From Candidatus Latescibacterota bacterium (lineage in GTDB: Bacteria; Latescibacterota; UBA2968; UBA8231), in contig JAJDYK010000362.1 in NCBI GenBank assembly GCA_022825185.1, forward strand, positions 1 to 20,369: a stretch of 20,369 nucleotides of DNA. The letters are read 5' to 3'. A program made the translations under genes and the position numbers. Position 1 is the first letter of the stretch, and each line of letters starts with the position of its first letter. Under the pieces are notes generated by a model, which ran no database searches, had not been told where the DNA came from, and saw nothing but the letters and a program-made list of their open reading frames with translations. Positions 7,930 through 15,033 of the stretch are shown here, piece after piece.

Positions 7930-8382
7930 ATGAACACACTACGAACGACATGGATGACGGGATTGGTCCTGCTGCTGGTCGCAGCGAGTGGAACTAGCAG
8001 CGATGAGATCCAAGCTCTACCGGAAGACAGCCGCGTATTTTACGTCTTCTCGCCCGATAGGGCTCCGCAGCGCCAGCGGGTCTTACAACTATGGCAGCAG
8101 TTGGGTACTCAAGATGCCGAGCAGCGATTTGTCGCCATTGCCCGCGAAGGACAAGTGCCAGCTATCGAGGGTCTGACCCTGTGGTCAGCCGCGCTAGCCG
8201 CACAGTCCCCAGAAGTGCCTGCGTACATCAAAGCGCGGCTGGACGCCGACGGGGATTACTTCGCAGCCATAGATTCCGAGGGCACTTTGTACTTGGCCGG
8301 CCCGGGACAAGACCTGCTGCAACCCTTGTCCACGGAAGTGGACGAAACCACTTGGGGCAAGGTAAAGGACTTGTTCAGATAG
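7930..8382 (+). CDS. Small exported protein, possibly thioredoxin-like fold (DUF4174-like)
   Basis: This 150-residue protein begins with a signal sequence (TGLVLLLVAASG). The rest has the pattern RVFYVFSPDRAPQRQRVLQ, a helix, RFVAIAREGQ, a helix, then DGDYFAAIDSEGTLYLAG. This strand-helix-strand order with a central 'data/ID-x-G' strand is reminiscent of DUF4174 or thioredoxin-like proteins, but there is no CxxC motif, so a redox role is not supported. AAGG stands 5 bases before the ATG, and the gene begins 7 bases after the CsgG/FlgT-like gene and ends 4 bases before the acyltransferase gene. The coupling suggests a shared envelope job. The family call is a weak resemblance; the function is unknown. 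Confidence 0.6.
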   Translation: MNTLRTTWMTGLVLLLVAASGTSSDEIQALPEDSRVFYVFSPDRAPQRQRVLQLWQQLGTQDAEQRFVAIAREGQVPAIEGLTLWSAALAAQSPEVPAYIKARLDADGDYFAAIDSEGTLYLAGPGQDLLQPLSTEVDETTWGKVKDLFR

Positions 8383-8386
8383 GACT

Positions 8387-9070
8387 ATGTCCGCAGAGCC
8401 TGAGCATAGGGACTTTCCCATCAAGCGCATTGATGCCTTCGCCTGCGGTGCTCGCTTGCTTGCAGCAGGTGTCATGCGCTATCACCGCTTGGCAGTCGAG
8501 GGCGGTCGCAATCTGCCGCGCGAGGGCCCGGCCCTGATTTTACCCAAGCACTGCGCGTACCGCGACATCCTGCTCGAAGGAGTCTTGTTGTACAGGTTCA
8601 CCCGGCGCTATGCCAACTACATTATGAAGGTTGGTCTGTGGGGGGTACTAGAGTTGATGGGGGGGATCAAAGTGGTGAGGCCCAAAGACATCAGGCGGAT
8701 CGCCGACCGAGAGCAACGCCGCGCCGAGATTCGGCGGGCTCGAGCGGCCAACCAACAGATGCAAGGCTATTTAGACGGGCTATACCAGCGCGGAGAAGTG
8801 GTCGTTTCACACCCGGAAGGCATGCGCTATCAGGACAAGTTGGGACCGTTGCAAAAGGAAGTAGTGGAGCATCTGGTACAGGCCGAAGAGCGGTTGGGAA
8901 TGCGCGTGCCGTTGATTCCCATTGGACTGGAATACGATAGCTACGCTCGGCCTGGGGCACGGGTGCACTTTCGGGTTGATGAACCGCTCTACGCAGATTC
9001 CTTCGCCAATATCAACGAGTTGATGGATCATCTCAGCAATCGCCTGCGGGTGCTCAGCGGCTTGGCCTGA
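8387..9070 (+). CDS. PlsC-type 1-acylglycerol-3-phosphate acyltransferase family protein
   Basis: This 227-residue protein is a glycerolipid or lysophospholipid acyltransferase. It has the catalytic HX4D box as KHCAYRD (His55, Asp60), the motif III variant HPEGMR (142-147, canonical FPEGTR) and the motif IV-like VPLIPIG (174-180). Enzymes of this family move an acyl chain from acyl-ACP or acyl-CoA to a lysophosphatidic acid or related acceptor at the inner face of the cytoplasmic membrane. The segment YIMKVGLWGVLELMGGIKVV fits the acceptor-binding region. The length is near the family norm. It begins 4 bases after the preceding stop, with AGGA just upstream. The acyl-CoA synthetase in the same window could feed it, but this is inference. 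The acceptor need not be phospholipid; ornithine lipids or glycolipids are alternatives. Confidence 0.85.
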   Translation: MSAEPEHRDFPIKRIDAFACGARLLAAGVMRYHRLAVEGGRNLPREGPALILPKHCAYRDILLEGVLLYRFTRRYANYIMKVGLWGVLELMGGIKVVRPKDIRRIADREQRRAEIRRARAANQQMQGYLDGLYQRGEVVVSHPEGMRYQDKLGPLQKEVVEHLVQAEERLGMRVPLIPIGLEYDSYARPGARVHFRVDEPLYADSFANINELMDHLSNRLRVLSGLA

Positions 9071-9106
9071 TGGGCCGGGTGTGCAATAACTCAGTAAGGA
9101 GACTAC

Positions 9107-10282
9107 ATGTTCAAGCTATTTATATTGGTTTTAGCTGTCGCGATTGCAGGATGCGGCTCGAACCAAGTTAAAATCGAGATCAAGGGCGGAGACGGCCAAC
9201 TCGTGCGCTTAGACGCCAATGACGTCCAATACAAATTCAACCACTTGGTCAGAGCCGGAACCTACATCTTGCCCGAGCCAGATAGCAAAATCGAATTGGG
9301 CGGAGGTGCGTACGCTGTCAATGTCGCCGTGGGGGATTATCTGGGTAACAAGGTCTTGCAAGTGGAATCGCCGCCGCTGTGGGGCGTGCGGACCTACGAG
9401 GCGATCTTCGATATTCCCGCTAGCAGCAATGCTCCTTTCAAACGCGAAGGTACAATACTCTACGCCTCGACTAAGAAAAACGTCCGCAACTGGGACTTGT
9501 TTACCATCAAGGCCGATGGCAGCGATCGTCAGCAACTAACCCACACTCCCGAACCCGAGCAGCATCCCTCTTGGTCGCCCGACGGGAAGAAGATCCTTTT
9601 CACTCGCGGCGACGTGATGAGTAACATCGACCTCTACGTCATGGATGCCGATAGCTCTAATGTCGTGCGCCTGACCGAACATCCCGAGCGCGATCAGCGC
9701 GGCGTTTTTTCGCCCGACGGCGAGATGATCGCCTTCGTCAGTCAGCGCGACGGTGATGTGGCCGTCTGGCTCATGGACGCCGATGGGGCCAACCCGCGGA
9801 AGTTGGTCCAAGGTGGCCAGCCTTCGTTTTCGCCTGACGGCCGCCGCATCGCCTTTACTTCTGCGGCCTTCGACGACAACGCCGAGATTTACCTCATTGA
9901 TCTCGACGGATCGAATCGGACTCGCCTCACCGAAAATCGGCGCAAGCTCGACTTGTTCGCGTCGTTTTCTCCAAAAGGCGACCGCTTGGCTTACAACTCG
10001 GAGGAGTTTGGTGGTCAAGAACTGATGCTCATGCGGCCCGACGGGCAAGGGCAGACCCGCATCTCCATTGCCGAGAAGACCTATGAGCAAGAGCCCGTCT
10101 GGTCGCCCGATGGCAAGGGGATAGCTTATGCGGGCAGGATGGGCGACGACGAATACGACATTTACTTGGTCGGCACGGCTGGATTCGACATGGACGATAT
10201 GGACGAGCCGCCGCTGATGCCCATCAATCTGACCGACAACGACGACCGCGACGATATGTCGCCGAGCTGGCGTCCCTACTGA
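9107..10282 (+). CDS. TolB-like beta-propeller lipoprotein (PD40 repeats)
   Basis: The 391-residue product starts with a lipoprotein signal, lipobox IAGC with Cys16, so it should be lipid-anchored in the envelope. Residues 17 to about 115 form a small beta-rich domain. From about 120 on there are PD40/WD40-like blades, each with a WSPDG-type turn: PSWSPDGKKILF (154-165), GVFSPDGEMIAF, PSFSPDGRRIAF, ASFSPKGDRLAY, PVWSPDGKGIAY and a final PSWRPY. This is the propeller seen in TolB, but TolB itself is a soluble periplasmic protein encoded with tolQRA and pal, none of which are here. A binding or scaffolding role is likely. AAGGAG 6 bases before the ATG marks the start. The gene lies 36 bases after the acyltransferase gene and 6 bases before the glycosyltransferase gene. 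Confidence 0.85.
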   Translation: MFKLFILVLAVAIAGCGSNQVKIEIKGGDGQLVRLDANDVQYKFNHLVRAGTYILPEPDSKIELGGGAYAVNVAVGDYLGNKVLQVESPPLWGVRTYEAIFDIPASSNAPFKREGTILYASTKKNVRNWDLFTIKADGSDRQQLTHTPEPEQHPSWSPDGKKILFTRGDVMSNIDLYVMDADSSNVVRLTEHPERDQRGVFSPDGEMIAFVSQRDGDVAVWLMDADGANPRKLVQGGQPSFSPDGRRIAFTSAAFDDNAEIYLIDLDGSNRTRLTENRRKLDLFASFSPKGDRLAYNSEEFGGQELMLMRPDGQGQTRISIAEKTYEQEPVWSPDGKGIAYAGRMGDDEYDIYLVGTAGFDMDDMDEPPLMPINLTDNDDRDDMSPSWRPY

Positions 10283-10288
10283 TCCGAC

Positions 10289-11899
10289 ATGCAAACGAAG
10301 GGGGCTAAGGGCGCTTTTTATCTTTATATCGTCCTCGCCCTGGGGCTGGCCCTACGACTTGTAAACCTGCAAGATCCCCTGATCGACAAGCAGGCTTGGC
10401 GTCAGACGGATACGGCCGCCATAGCCCGCAATTTTTACGAAGAAGGGTATTCGCTCTTCTATCCGCGCGTCGATTGGCGCGGTACCACCCCTGGGTACGT
10501 GGAGACGAATTTTCCGCTATACCCCTTCGTCGTTGCCCTGCTTTACGCCGCTGCCGAGGATTCCTATGAGTGGCTCGGGCGGCTCGTGGCGGCGCTGTGT
10601 TCGATAGCGGCGGCGGCGCTGCTCTATTGGCTGGGCCTGCGATTGGGCATGGGGCGGCTGGGCGCGCTATTAGCTGCTCTGCTCTATTTGCTTTTTCCCA
10701 TGAGCATCTACTACGGGCGCACCTTTATGCCCGAGGCGCTGATGATCCTTTTGAGCGTGGGGTCGCTTTGGGCTTTCGCGCGGTGGATTGACAGCAGTCG
10801 CCGATGGGACTTCGCGCTGGCTGTTCTGTTGGCCGCCCTGTGTTTTCTCGTCAAAATACCTACTCTCTATCTCGGTTTCCCACTGGTCGCCTTAGCTTGG
10901 CTGCGCTGGGGTTGGCGCTTCGCCTTCAAGCCTGTGCTTTGGTTCTATCTCGTGCTAGCCTTGGCACCCGCCGTGCTCTGGTACTGGCACGCCAGCCTGC
11001 TCTTTGAGGAGACCGGCCTGACATTTGGTATCTGGAATCGCTACGGCTATGACAAGTGGGATCGCAGCCTGCTTTTTACGGTTGATTTTTATTTGACGCT
11101 GTTAGAGCGCTTCTGGCACAGCGTCTATACGCCTGCGGGGGCGGCCCTAGTTTTGGCTGGACTCGTCCTAGCGCCTAGCCAACGGCGCGAGTGGACGCTC
11201 TGGGTGTGGATGGGGGGGCTGGTGCTATACGTCTTTGTCGTTCCTGAGGGCAATCGCAGGCTACATTACTATCAACTACCCTTTGCTCCGGTTGGGGCCC
11301 TTCTAGCCGGACGGGTACTCGAAGCCATTATTGGGGCAGATGCCGCAGCGGCGGGATGGTGTCGATTCGCGCGGAACTGGACGCACTACTGGCGCGTCGT
11401 GTTAATATGTACCCTGATCGTCGGGGTCGCCGCCTACAGCGCTTGGGCGGTTAGGCCGTATTACGCGCAGCCCAACAATTGGCACAACTACTATCAAAGC
11501 TGCCACTTGGTGGGGCGGATACTCGATGCCAAGTTGCCACAGGATGCGTTGTTAGTCATCGGCGACGAGGACGAAAACACCGGGGTACCACACCGGTCGC
11601 AAAGCCCGACCTTGCTCTACTACTGCCATCGCAAGGGCTGGCAAATAACCCCGGACGAATTTGCGCCCGCCCGGCTCGACAGCCTCGCGGCCGAAGGTGC
11701 AGACTATTTCCTGGTAGCGGCTGGTTTTGTTGTGGGAAACGAGTCTTTTTGGCAAGATCTATTGCGCCGAGGCGTGACGATCCCTTCGGCGCACCCGCGC
11801 CAGTGGCACGACGAAGCAGAATTTATGCACTTCGTCGGCCGGCAGCCAAGACAGGATCGGCACTTCATCCTCGTATCTCTCGCGAGTCGCGGCGAGTAG
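10289..11899 (+). CDS. GT39/ArnT-like membrane glycosyltransferase
   Basis: This 536-residue protein has about ten hydrophobic segments in its first 390 residues, then a soluble tail of about 140 residues. The first outside loop carries DKQAWRQTDT (33-42) with the acidic residue expected of PMT/ArnT-type enzymes, and the next loop has YGRTFMPEALM with a second acidic residue. These GT-C enzymes move a sugar from a polyprenyl phosphate donor to a protein or lipid acceptor on the outer side of the cytoplasmic membrane. ArnT (aminoarabinose to lipid A) and bacterial protein O-mannosyltransferases are relatives; the donor and acceptor here are unknown. No Shine-Dalgarno sequence is obvious and the start is 6 bases after the propeller gene, suggesting translational coupling. 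It ends the long gene run, and a possible promoter for the next unit abuts its stop. Confidence 0.85.
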   Translation: MQTKGAKGAFYLYIVLALGLALRLVNLQDPLIDKQAWRQTDTAAIARNFYEEGYSLFYPRVDWRGTTPGYVETNFPLYPFVVALLYAAAEDSYEWLGRLVAALCSIAAAALLYWLGLRLGMGRLGALLAALLYLLFPMSIYYGRTFMPEALMILLSVGSLWAFARWIDSSRRWDFALAVLLAALCFLVKIPTLYLGFPLVALAWLRWGWRFAFKPVLWFYLVLALAPAVLWYWHASLLFEETGLTFGIWNRYGYDKWDRSLLFTVDFYLTLLERFWHSVYTPAGAALVLAGLVLAPSQRREWTLWVWMGGLVLYVFVVPEGNRRLHYYQLPFAPVGALLAGRVLEAIIGADAAAAGWCRFARNWTHYWRVVLICTLIVGVAAYSAWAVRPYYAQPNNWHNYYQSCHLVGRILDAKLPQDALLVIGDEDENTGVPHRSQSPTLLYYCHRKGWQITPDEFAPARLDSLAAEGADYFLVAAGFVVGNESFWQDLLRRGVTIPSAHPRQWHDEAEFMHFVGRQPRQDRHFILVSLASRGE

Positions 11900-11934
11900 T
11901 TGACAGCGGCCAAGAGCCTATATATTTATATACT
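11900..11934 (+). promoter_or_regulatory. Possible promoter upstream of the PEGA-like lipoprotein gene
   Basis: TTGACA (11900-11905) matches the sigma-70 -35 consensus exactly and begins directly after the glycosyltransferase stop. A TA-rich tract follows. TATATT at 11921-11926 is a 5/6 -10 match but with a short 15-base spacer; TATACT at 11929-11934 also matches 5/6 but too far away. The 113-base gap has no gene of its own. A perfect -35 in a locally AT-rich gap makes a start site here plausible, though the spacing is not ideal. Confidence 0.4.
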
Positions 11935-12012
11935 CACTATACATCCAAAATGTTTAAATCTTGGCTCTTAGGTAGTTGTCCGTTTCCTACAGCTCGTCCC
12001 AAGGAGGGAAAG

Positions 12013-12708
12013 ATGGCGTCGAAAATCGAATACACACAGGTGCGAAAGTGGTTTCTGGTCGGTATAGCAGCCGTTGTGGCTGGCTGTGCCACCACCGGAG
12101 GCAGCGGAGGGGGTGGTTATGGCCTGCCGCCCATTCCCGAGGGCAAGGGGCGGCTCATGTTGGAGACGGGTGGGATCAACGAGGTCAATTACTATGTCCT
12201 CGACGGAGAGACTGGCGAGGAAGTTCACTCGGAATCGCCGCGCATGGCTGCGAGTTCGCCCATAGGATACGAGACCGGCTACCGCTCCTTGCCGCAATTC
12301 GTCGATCTGGACCCTGGCAGCTACACAGTTGTGGTCAATACAGATATCGACGATAGCGTTGAGAAGGAAATCGAAGTCCTAATGGGACAGGAAATGTACG
12401 CGACCATACCCGTCGGTCGTTTTCAGGTCATTTTTTCCGATGCGCAGGGCCGCAGTCAGGTGCCTTTCCTGATTTTTGACTACAATTTGCGGACTATGCT
12501 GGGCCGAGGCATGACCTCAACAGAAGTGCGCTACTTTATCATGCCAGTGGGCGAGTACAAAGTGCGGATTGAAAATTCTCCCACTGGTTTGGACGAAATC
12601 AGGCCCGTACAGATCAGTATGGGGCAGACCCAGAACATTCTCATCGGACCGCCTCCCTCGCCGGCACAACCGGGCGAAAGTGGGGGCGAAGGGGACGCAC
12701 AGCCTTAG
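12013..12708 (+). CDS. Lipoprotein with two PEGA-like beta-sandwich repeats
   Basis: The start is ATG 12013 because AAGGAGGG (12001-12008) lies at ideal distance and a lipoprotein signal follows; in-frame upstream starts at 11950 and 11479 lack this support, and the latter lies inside the glycosyltransferase gene. The 231-residue product has the lipobox VAGC with Cys25 and Ala at +2, which in Escherichia coli would favour the outer membrane. A Gly/Ser linker follows. Two related blocks can be aligned: DLDPGSYTVVVNTD through VLMGQEMYATIPVG, and IMPVGEYKVRIENS through ISMGQTQNILIG. The P-G-x-Y-x-V pattern is that of PEGA-type surface domains. The tail is rich in Pro, Gly and acidic residues. 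The role is unknown; a cell-wall or surface anchoring function would fit. The next gene starts 27 bases downstream. Confidence 0.75.
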   Translation: MASKIEYTQVRKWFLVGIAAVVAGCATTGGSGGGGYGLPPIPEGKGRLMLETGGINEVNYYVLDGETGEEVHSESPRMAASSPIGYETGYRSLPQFVDLDPGSYTVVVNTDIDDSVEKEIEVLMGQEMYATIPVGRFQVIFSDAQGRSQVPFLIFDYNLRTMLGRGMTSTEVRYFIMPVGEYKVRIENSPTGLDEIRPVQISMGQTQNILIGPPPSPAQPGESGGEGDAQP

Positions 12709-12735
12709 GCTGATCGCTTATCGTGGAGTAATGCC

Positions 12736-13653
12736 ATGAAGCGCAAAGTATTATGGGGTGGAATTGCACTCTTGGCCGCGCTATGGGTATCGGCCAGTGG
12801 CGCGGCCACGTCCCCTCTCAAGGCGACCGTCATCGATCGCTACGGAAATCAGCACCAAGTAGATAAGTTCACCTTTCAGGGGCGTCAGGATTTGGAAATC
12901 TACGTCCAAGGACAGCGTCGGCTAGTGGAACTGGTCAAGGTGGATCGGTTGCGCTTTGAAGGGGAACGCAGCGACGAGGAACAGCGCGTCGTGCTTGTGT
13001 TCCGCAACGGTGTTCAAGAAGCGGCCTTGATGGTGACGGGTGGCTCTGCTTCGCCTCACCAAGATGCGGTTGGCGGTGGGAGTAGTGGGCGTCGCTTCTC
13101 TGGGGTGACCGAACTGGGGCCGTTTTTCATTCTCGCCAGTGATGTGCAAGAGATTGTCTTGCGCCATCCCGTCGGCGAGAAGCCACCCGAGGAAAAAATT
13201 CTCAAGGCCACGATCATCACTATGGACGGCAGGCGCTTCGAGGTGGAAAATTTGCGCTATCACGGCAAGCAGCGGCTCGACTTTTTCAGGGGCCGCAACA
13301 AGCGCTTTATTCCCCTAGATAAGGTGGCGCGGATTGACTTTGAAGACGGCGGGACGGGTGACGAGTTCAGGCCGATAACGGCGACCTATTGGTCGGGGAA
13401 AACCGTTATGGGCACGGTTGAGGCGAGCCTAGTGCGCCTTTCGGGCGAGACCGACAAGAGCTATTTCGAGCGCGTCAACCGGGCCTTTACGGGCGTCGTA
13501 GGTTCGAGTCCATTTGCGGTTGGTATGCACGATGTGAAGCATATTCGCTTTCGGCAAAATAAGGACGAAGAAAGCGCTGAAGGTGGTGCTGACGACACTG
13601 CCGATAGCGCCAGCGATAGTGCTGCTGCTACTACTGCCGGAGGTACTCAATAA
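12736..13653 (+). CDS. Exported protein with two copies of an unrecognised 117-residue domain
   Basis: This 305-residue protein has a signal peptide (MKRKVLWGGIALLAALWVSA, cleavage near ASGAA). I do not recognise its family. It is made of two related units, about residues 28-144 and 156-273. Each begins with LKAT-I/V-I, then G, a V/E strand, L, R, L-x-KV-x-R-L/I-x-FE, and ends in a block F-S/T-G-V-x4-PF-x5-DV-x-x-I (121-140 and 251-270). The spacing between the landmarks is almost the same in both. Between the units lies a Pro/Glu linker. The last 30 residues are acidic with Ala, Ser and Thr and are probably disordered. GGAG lies 8 bases before the ATG. It follows the PEGA-like lipoprotein gene closely and probably shares its transcript. 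An envelope structural or binding role is a guess. Confidence 0.75.
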   Translation: MKRKVLWGGIALLAALWVSASGAATSPLKATVIDRYGNQHQVDKFTFQGRQDLEIYVQGQRRLVELVKVDRLRFEGERSDEEQRVVLVFRNGVQEAALMVTGGSASPHQDAVGGGSSGRRFSGVTELGPFFILASDVQEIVLRHPVGEKPPEEKILKATIITMDGRRFEVENLRYHGKQRLDFFRGRNKRFIPLDKVARIDFEDGGTGDEFRPITATYWSGKTVMGTVEASLVRLSGETDKSYFERVNRAFTGVVGSSPFAVGMHDVKHIRFRQNKDEESAEGGADDTADSASDSAAATTAGGTQ

Positions 13654-13715
13654 GTGTGCTTTACTACGGACCGATGGGGAGGTATGATGACGGGCTAGAC
13701 ACTACGAATAAACAC

Positions 13716-13747
13716 TTGCAATATAGAGGAGGATTTCCTATATTGCA
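13716..13747 (+). promoter_or_regulatory. Candidate promoter covered by a perfect palindrome (CBM9-like gene)
   Basis: TTGCAA (13716-13721, 4/6 to the -35 consensus) and TATATT (13739-13744, 5/6 to the -10 consensus) are separated by exactly 17 bases. The inverted repeat TGCAATATAG (13717-13726) and CTATATTGCA (13738-13747), with an 11-base spacer, overlies both boxes, as expected of an operator bound by a dimeric repressor. The spacer contains AGGAGG, but no good coding start follows. Transcription from here would give a leader of roughly 200 bases before the ATG at 13952. Confidence 0.5.
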
Positions 13748-13853
13748 CGGATTAAAAGGCCCTCTACAGTGGCTTCCGGTTGGTCGGGAAAGATCGGATC
13801 GGATGTCGATTGTCAGTGGGCATAATTTTCTACGCGAGGAAAGCAGATCTACG

Positions 13854-13913
13854 GAGGCAACAAGCTATAGTCCGCGGCTACGATGGAGATTGAGCCGAAA
13901 AGGTCGCTGCCTC
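13854..13913 (+). other. Nested hairpin in the leader of the CBM9-like gene
   Basis: GAGGCA (13854-13859) can pair with TGCCTC (13908-13913), enclosing a second hairpin CGGCT (13875-13879) with AGCCG (13893-13897). The 298 bases between 13654 and 13951 hold no convincing gene; apart from the promoter palindrome this fold is the only structure I can see. It ends 23 bases before the Shine-Dalgarno sequence GGAAGGAG (13937-13944), so it could affect translation. I could not match it to a known riboswitch class. Confidence 0.3.
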
Positions 13914-13951
13914 AAACCACCACACTCCCGAAAGAGGGAAGGAGTTGCACT

Positions 13952-14854
13952 ATGAAACGTCTATATGGCCTTTTGGCTATGGGCCTGATTGTGGGCCTGA
14001 CGAGCGGTGCCAGTGCGCATATTGGCGAACAGGTTTACCTGCTCTTTGAGCTCCCTGAAGCTGATCTGGCCGATATCGATCTGCGTGACGCCAGCATAGC
14101 CGACTGGGAAGATGTAGTTGGTGATGCACAGTTGGTCACCACTGATTTCTTTCAGGATCCGACTGTGGGCGACGGTGCCCAGTACGATCCGGCGGACCTA
14201 GACTATCGCATTTGGCTGGCTTGGAATGGCAATGCCGGTACCATTTGGATGGGCATGGAGCGCATCGACAACATCTACATCAACGAGTACGCTGGCGGTG
14301 ACTTGGGTAGCTTGTGGAGACAAGATGCCATTGAGTTCATGCTTGATGGCGACCACACTGGTGGCGATTACACTGGTTCGGCCGATGAGAACTGGACCGA
14401 CGAAGAGAAGGACCTGAATAACAACCGCACGGCTCAGCAGTACGTGGCTATCGGTGATACTCCTGACGGCCGCCACGTCGGCTACCTGGGCAAAGGCACC
14501 GAGTGGGTCAACGCGTTGCCCTACGCTGATGGCGGCGGCGGTTCGACCGGCGACGGGCCGACGACCACAATCATTGAGTTCTTCGTCACGCCTTTCGACG
14601 ACCTAATCTGGAACAGCCCAGACGACAGCGTAGCTTCGCCGCTGTTCGATGGTAAGATCATTGGTTTCCAGATTTCGGCTCAGGACATGGATGAGGGGCC
14701 GAGCGATTACCGCGCTTTTCACACCTTGTCTGGTCAGGCTGCGACTTGGCGCTTTGCCGAGCGCTTCGTCGATGGTCGCCTAGTCGGTGCCGGTGGCGAT
14801 GGCACGGCGGTCGAAGAAGACTCTTGGGGCCGCATCAAGGCCGCGTTTGAGTAA
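13952..14854 (+). CDS. Secreted CBM9-like carbohydrate-binding protein
   Basis: The start at ATG 13952 is fixed by GGAAGGAG (13937-13944) and a signal peptide with cleavage at GASA/HIG (residue 22). The 300-residue product resembles the CBM9-like, DOMON-type sugar-binding fold: an early SIADWEDVVGD segment, then DYRIWLAWN, TIWMGMERID, the central DAIEFMLDGDHTGG and a late GFQISAQDMDEG. Family members bind sugar ends and often sit in secreted enzymes; here there is no attached enzyme, so it may be a free or surface-bound binding protein. The protein is strongly acidic, as many secreted proteins are. It appears to be its own transcription unit, with a palindromic promoter in front and tandem hairpins behind, which suggests controlled and possibly high expression. 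The ligand is unknown. Confidence 0.72.
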   Translation: MKRLYGLLAMGLIVGLTSGASAHIGEQVYLLFELPEADLADIDLRDASIADWEDVVGDAQLVTTDFFQDPTVGDGAQYDPADLDYRIWLAWNGNAGTIWMGMERIDNIYINEYAGGDLGSLWRQDAIEFMLDGDHTGGDYTGSADENWTDEEKDLNNNRTAQQYVAIGDTPDGRHVGYLGKGTEWVNALPYADGGGGSTGDGPTTTIIEFFVTPFDDLIWNSPDDSVASPLFDGKIIGFQISAQDMDEGPSDYRAFHTLSGQAATWRFAERFVDGRLVGAGGDGTAVEEDSWGRIKAAFE

Positions 14855-14875
14855 CAGCAACGCCCTGTTGTTTTT
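14853..14875 (+). terminator. Weak hairpin with T-run at the CBM9-like gene stop
   Basis: AACAG (14853-14857), which overlaps the stop codon, can pair with CTGTT (14865-14869), and TTTTT follows at 14871-14875. The stem has only 5 bp with a 7-base loop, so on its own it would be a poor terminator. It may help the stronger hairpin that follows. Confidence 0.25.
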
Positions 14876-14879
14876 CTAA

Positions 14880-14926
14880 ATTTTAAGGAGAGGGGGAATA
14901 CGTCCTCCTCTCCTTAAAATCATTTT
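14880..14926 (+). terminator. Strong intrinsic-terminator-like hairpin after the CBM9-like gene
   Basis: ATTTTAAGGAGAGG (14880-14893) pairs perfectly with CCTCTCCTTAAAAT (14907-14920). The stem extends inward by a G-T wobble and three pairs to 18 bp (14880-14897 with 14903-14920) around a 5-base loop, followed by CATTTT. The long A/T-flanked GC core suggests a terminator that could work in both directions, since the minus strand reads TTTAGAAAAA next to the stem. Confidence 0.7.
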
Positions 14927-14953
14927 GTGGCTATCCATAATTTGGGTAGCCAC
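14927..14953 (+). repeat. Second inverted repeat directly behind the terminator
   Basis: GTGGCTATCCA (14927-14937) pairs with TGGGTAGCCAC (14943-14953), an 11-bp stem with one G-T wobble and a 5-base loop. No T-run follows, so it is not an obvious terminator. It may be an mRNA-stabilising structure or an operator for the downstream gene: a weak -10-like CATAAT lies at 14965-14970, with TTGGGT 17 bases before it inside the right arm. Confidence 0.5.
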
Positions 14954-15033
14954 CTTCCTCGCGTCATAATACCTCGCTCTTGGTTTGCCATGCTAAGACC
15001 TAGGCAGCGCAAATTCTACCGGGGAGTAACGGA

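Noticed and set aside
1609..9087. Shared 9-mer GTGTGCAAT in two intergenic gaps (1609-1617 and 9079-9087)
   Set aside because: Too short, with no further flanking similarity; likely chance.
9536..10294. Minus-strand frame of 252 codons opposite the propeller lipoprotein
   Set aside because: The plus frame has clear PD40 repeats and a lipobox; the opposite frame only mirrors these repeats.
11479..12012. Longer start for the PEGA-like lipoprotein
   Set aside because: Most of it overlaps the glycosyltransferase gene in another frame, and it would bury the lipoprotein signal; AAGGAGGG supports ATG 12013.
13727..13732. AGGAGG as a ribosome site
   Set aside because: No ATG or GTG follows at a usable distance; it lies in the spacer of the promoter palindrome.
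13854..13913. Cyclic-di-GMP (GEMM) riboswitch
   Set aside because: There is a GGCAAC and a nested stem, but the conserved GAAA tetraloop/receptor arrangement and the GCAAAGCC segment are missing.
13656..13955. Open frame of 99 codons in the gap before the CBM9-like gene
   Set aside because: It has no Shine-Dalgarno sequence, a low-complexity basic composition rich in Arg and Ser, no recognisable motif, and covers the candidate promoter and leader.
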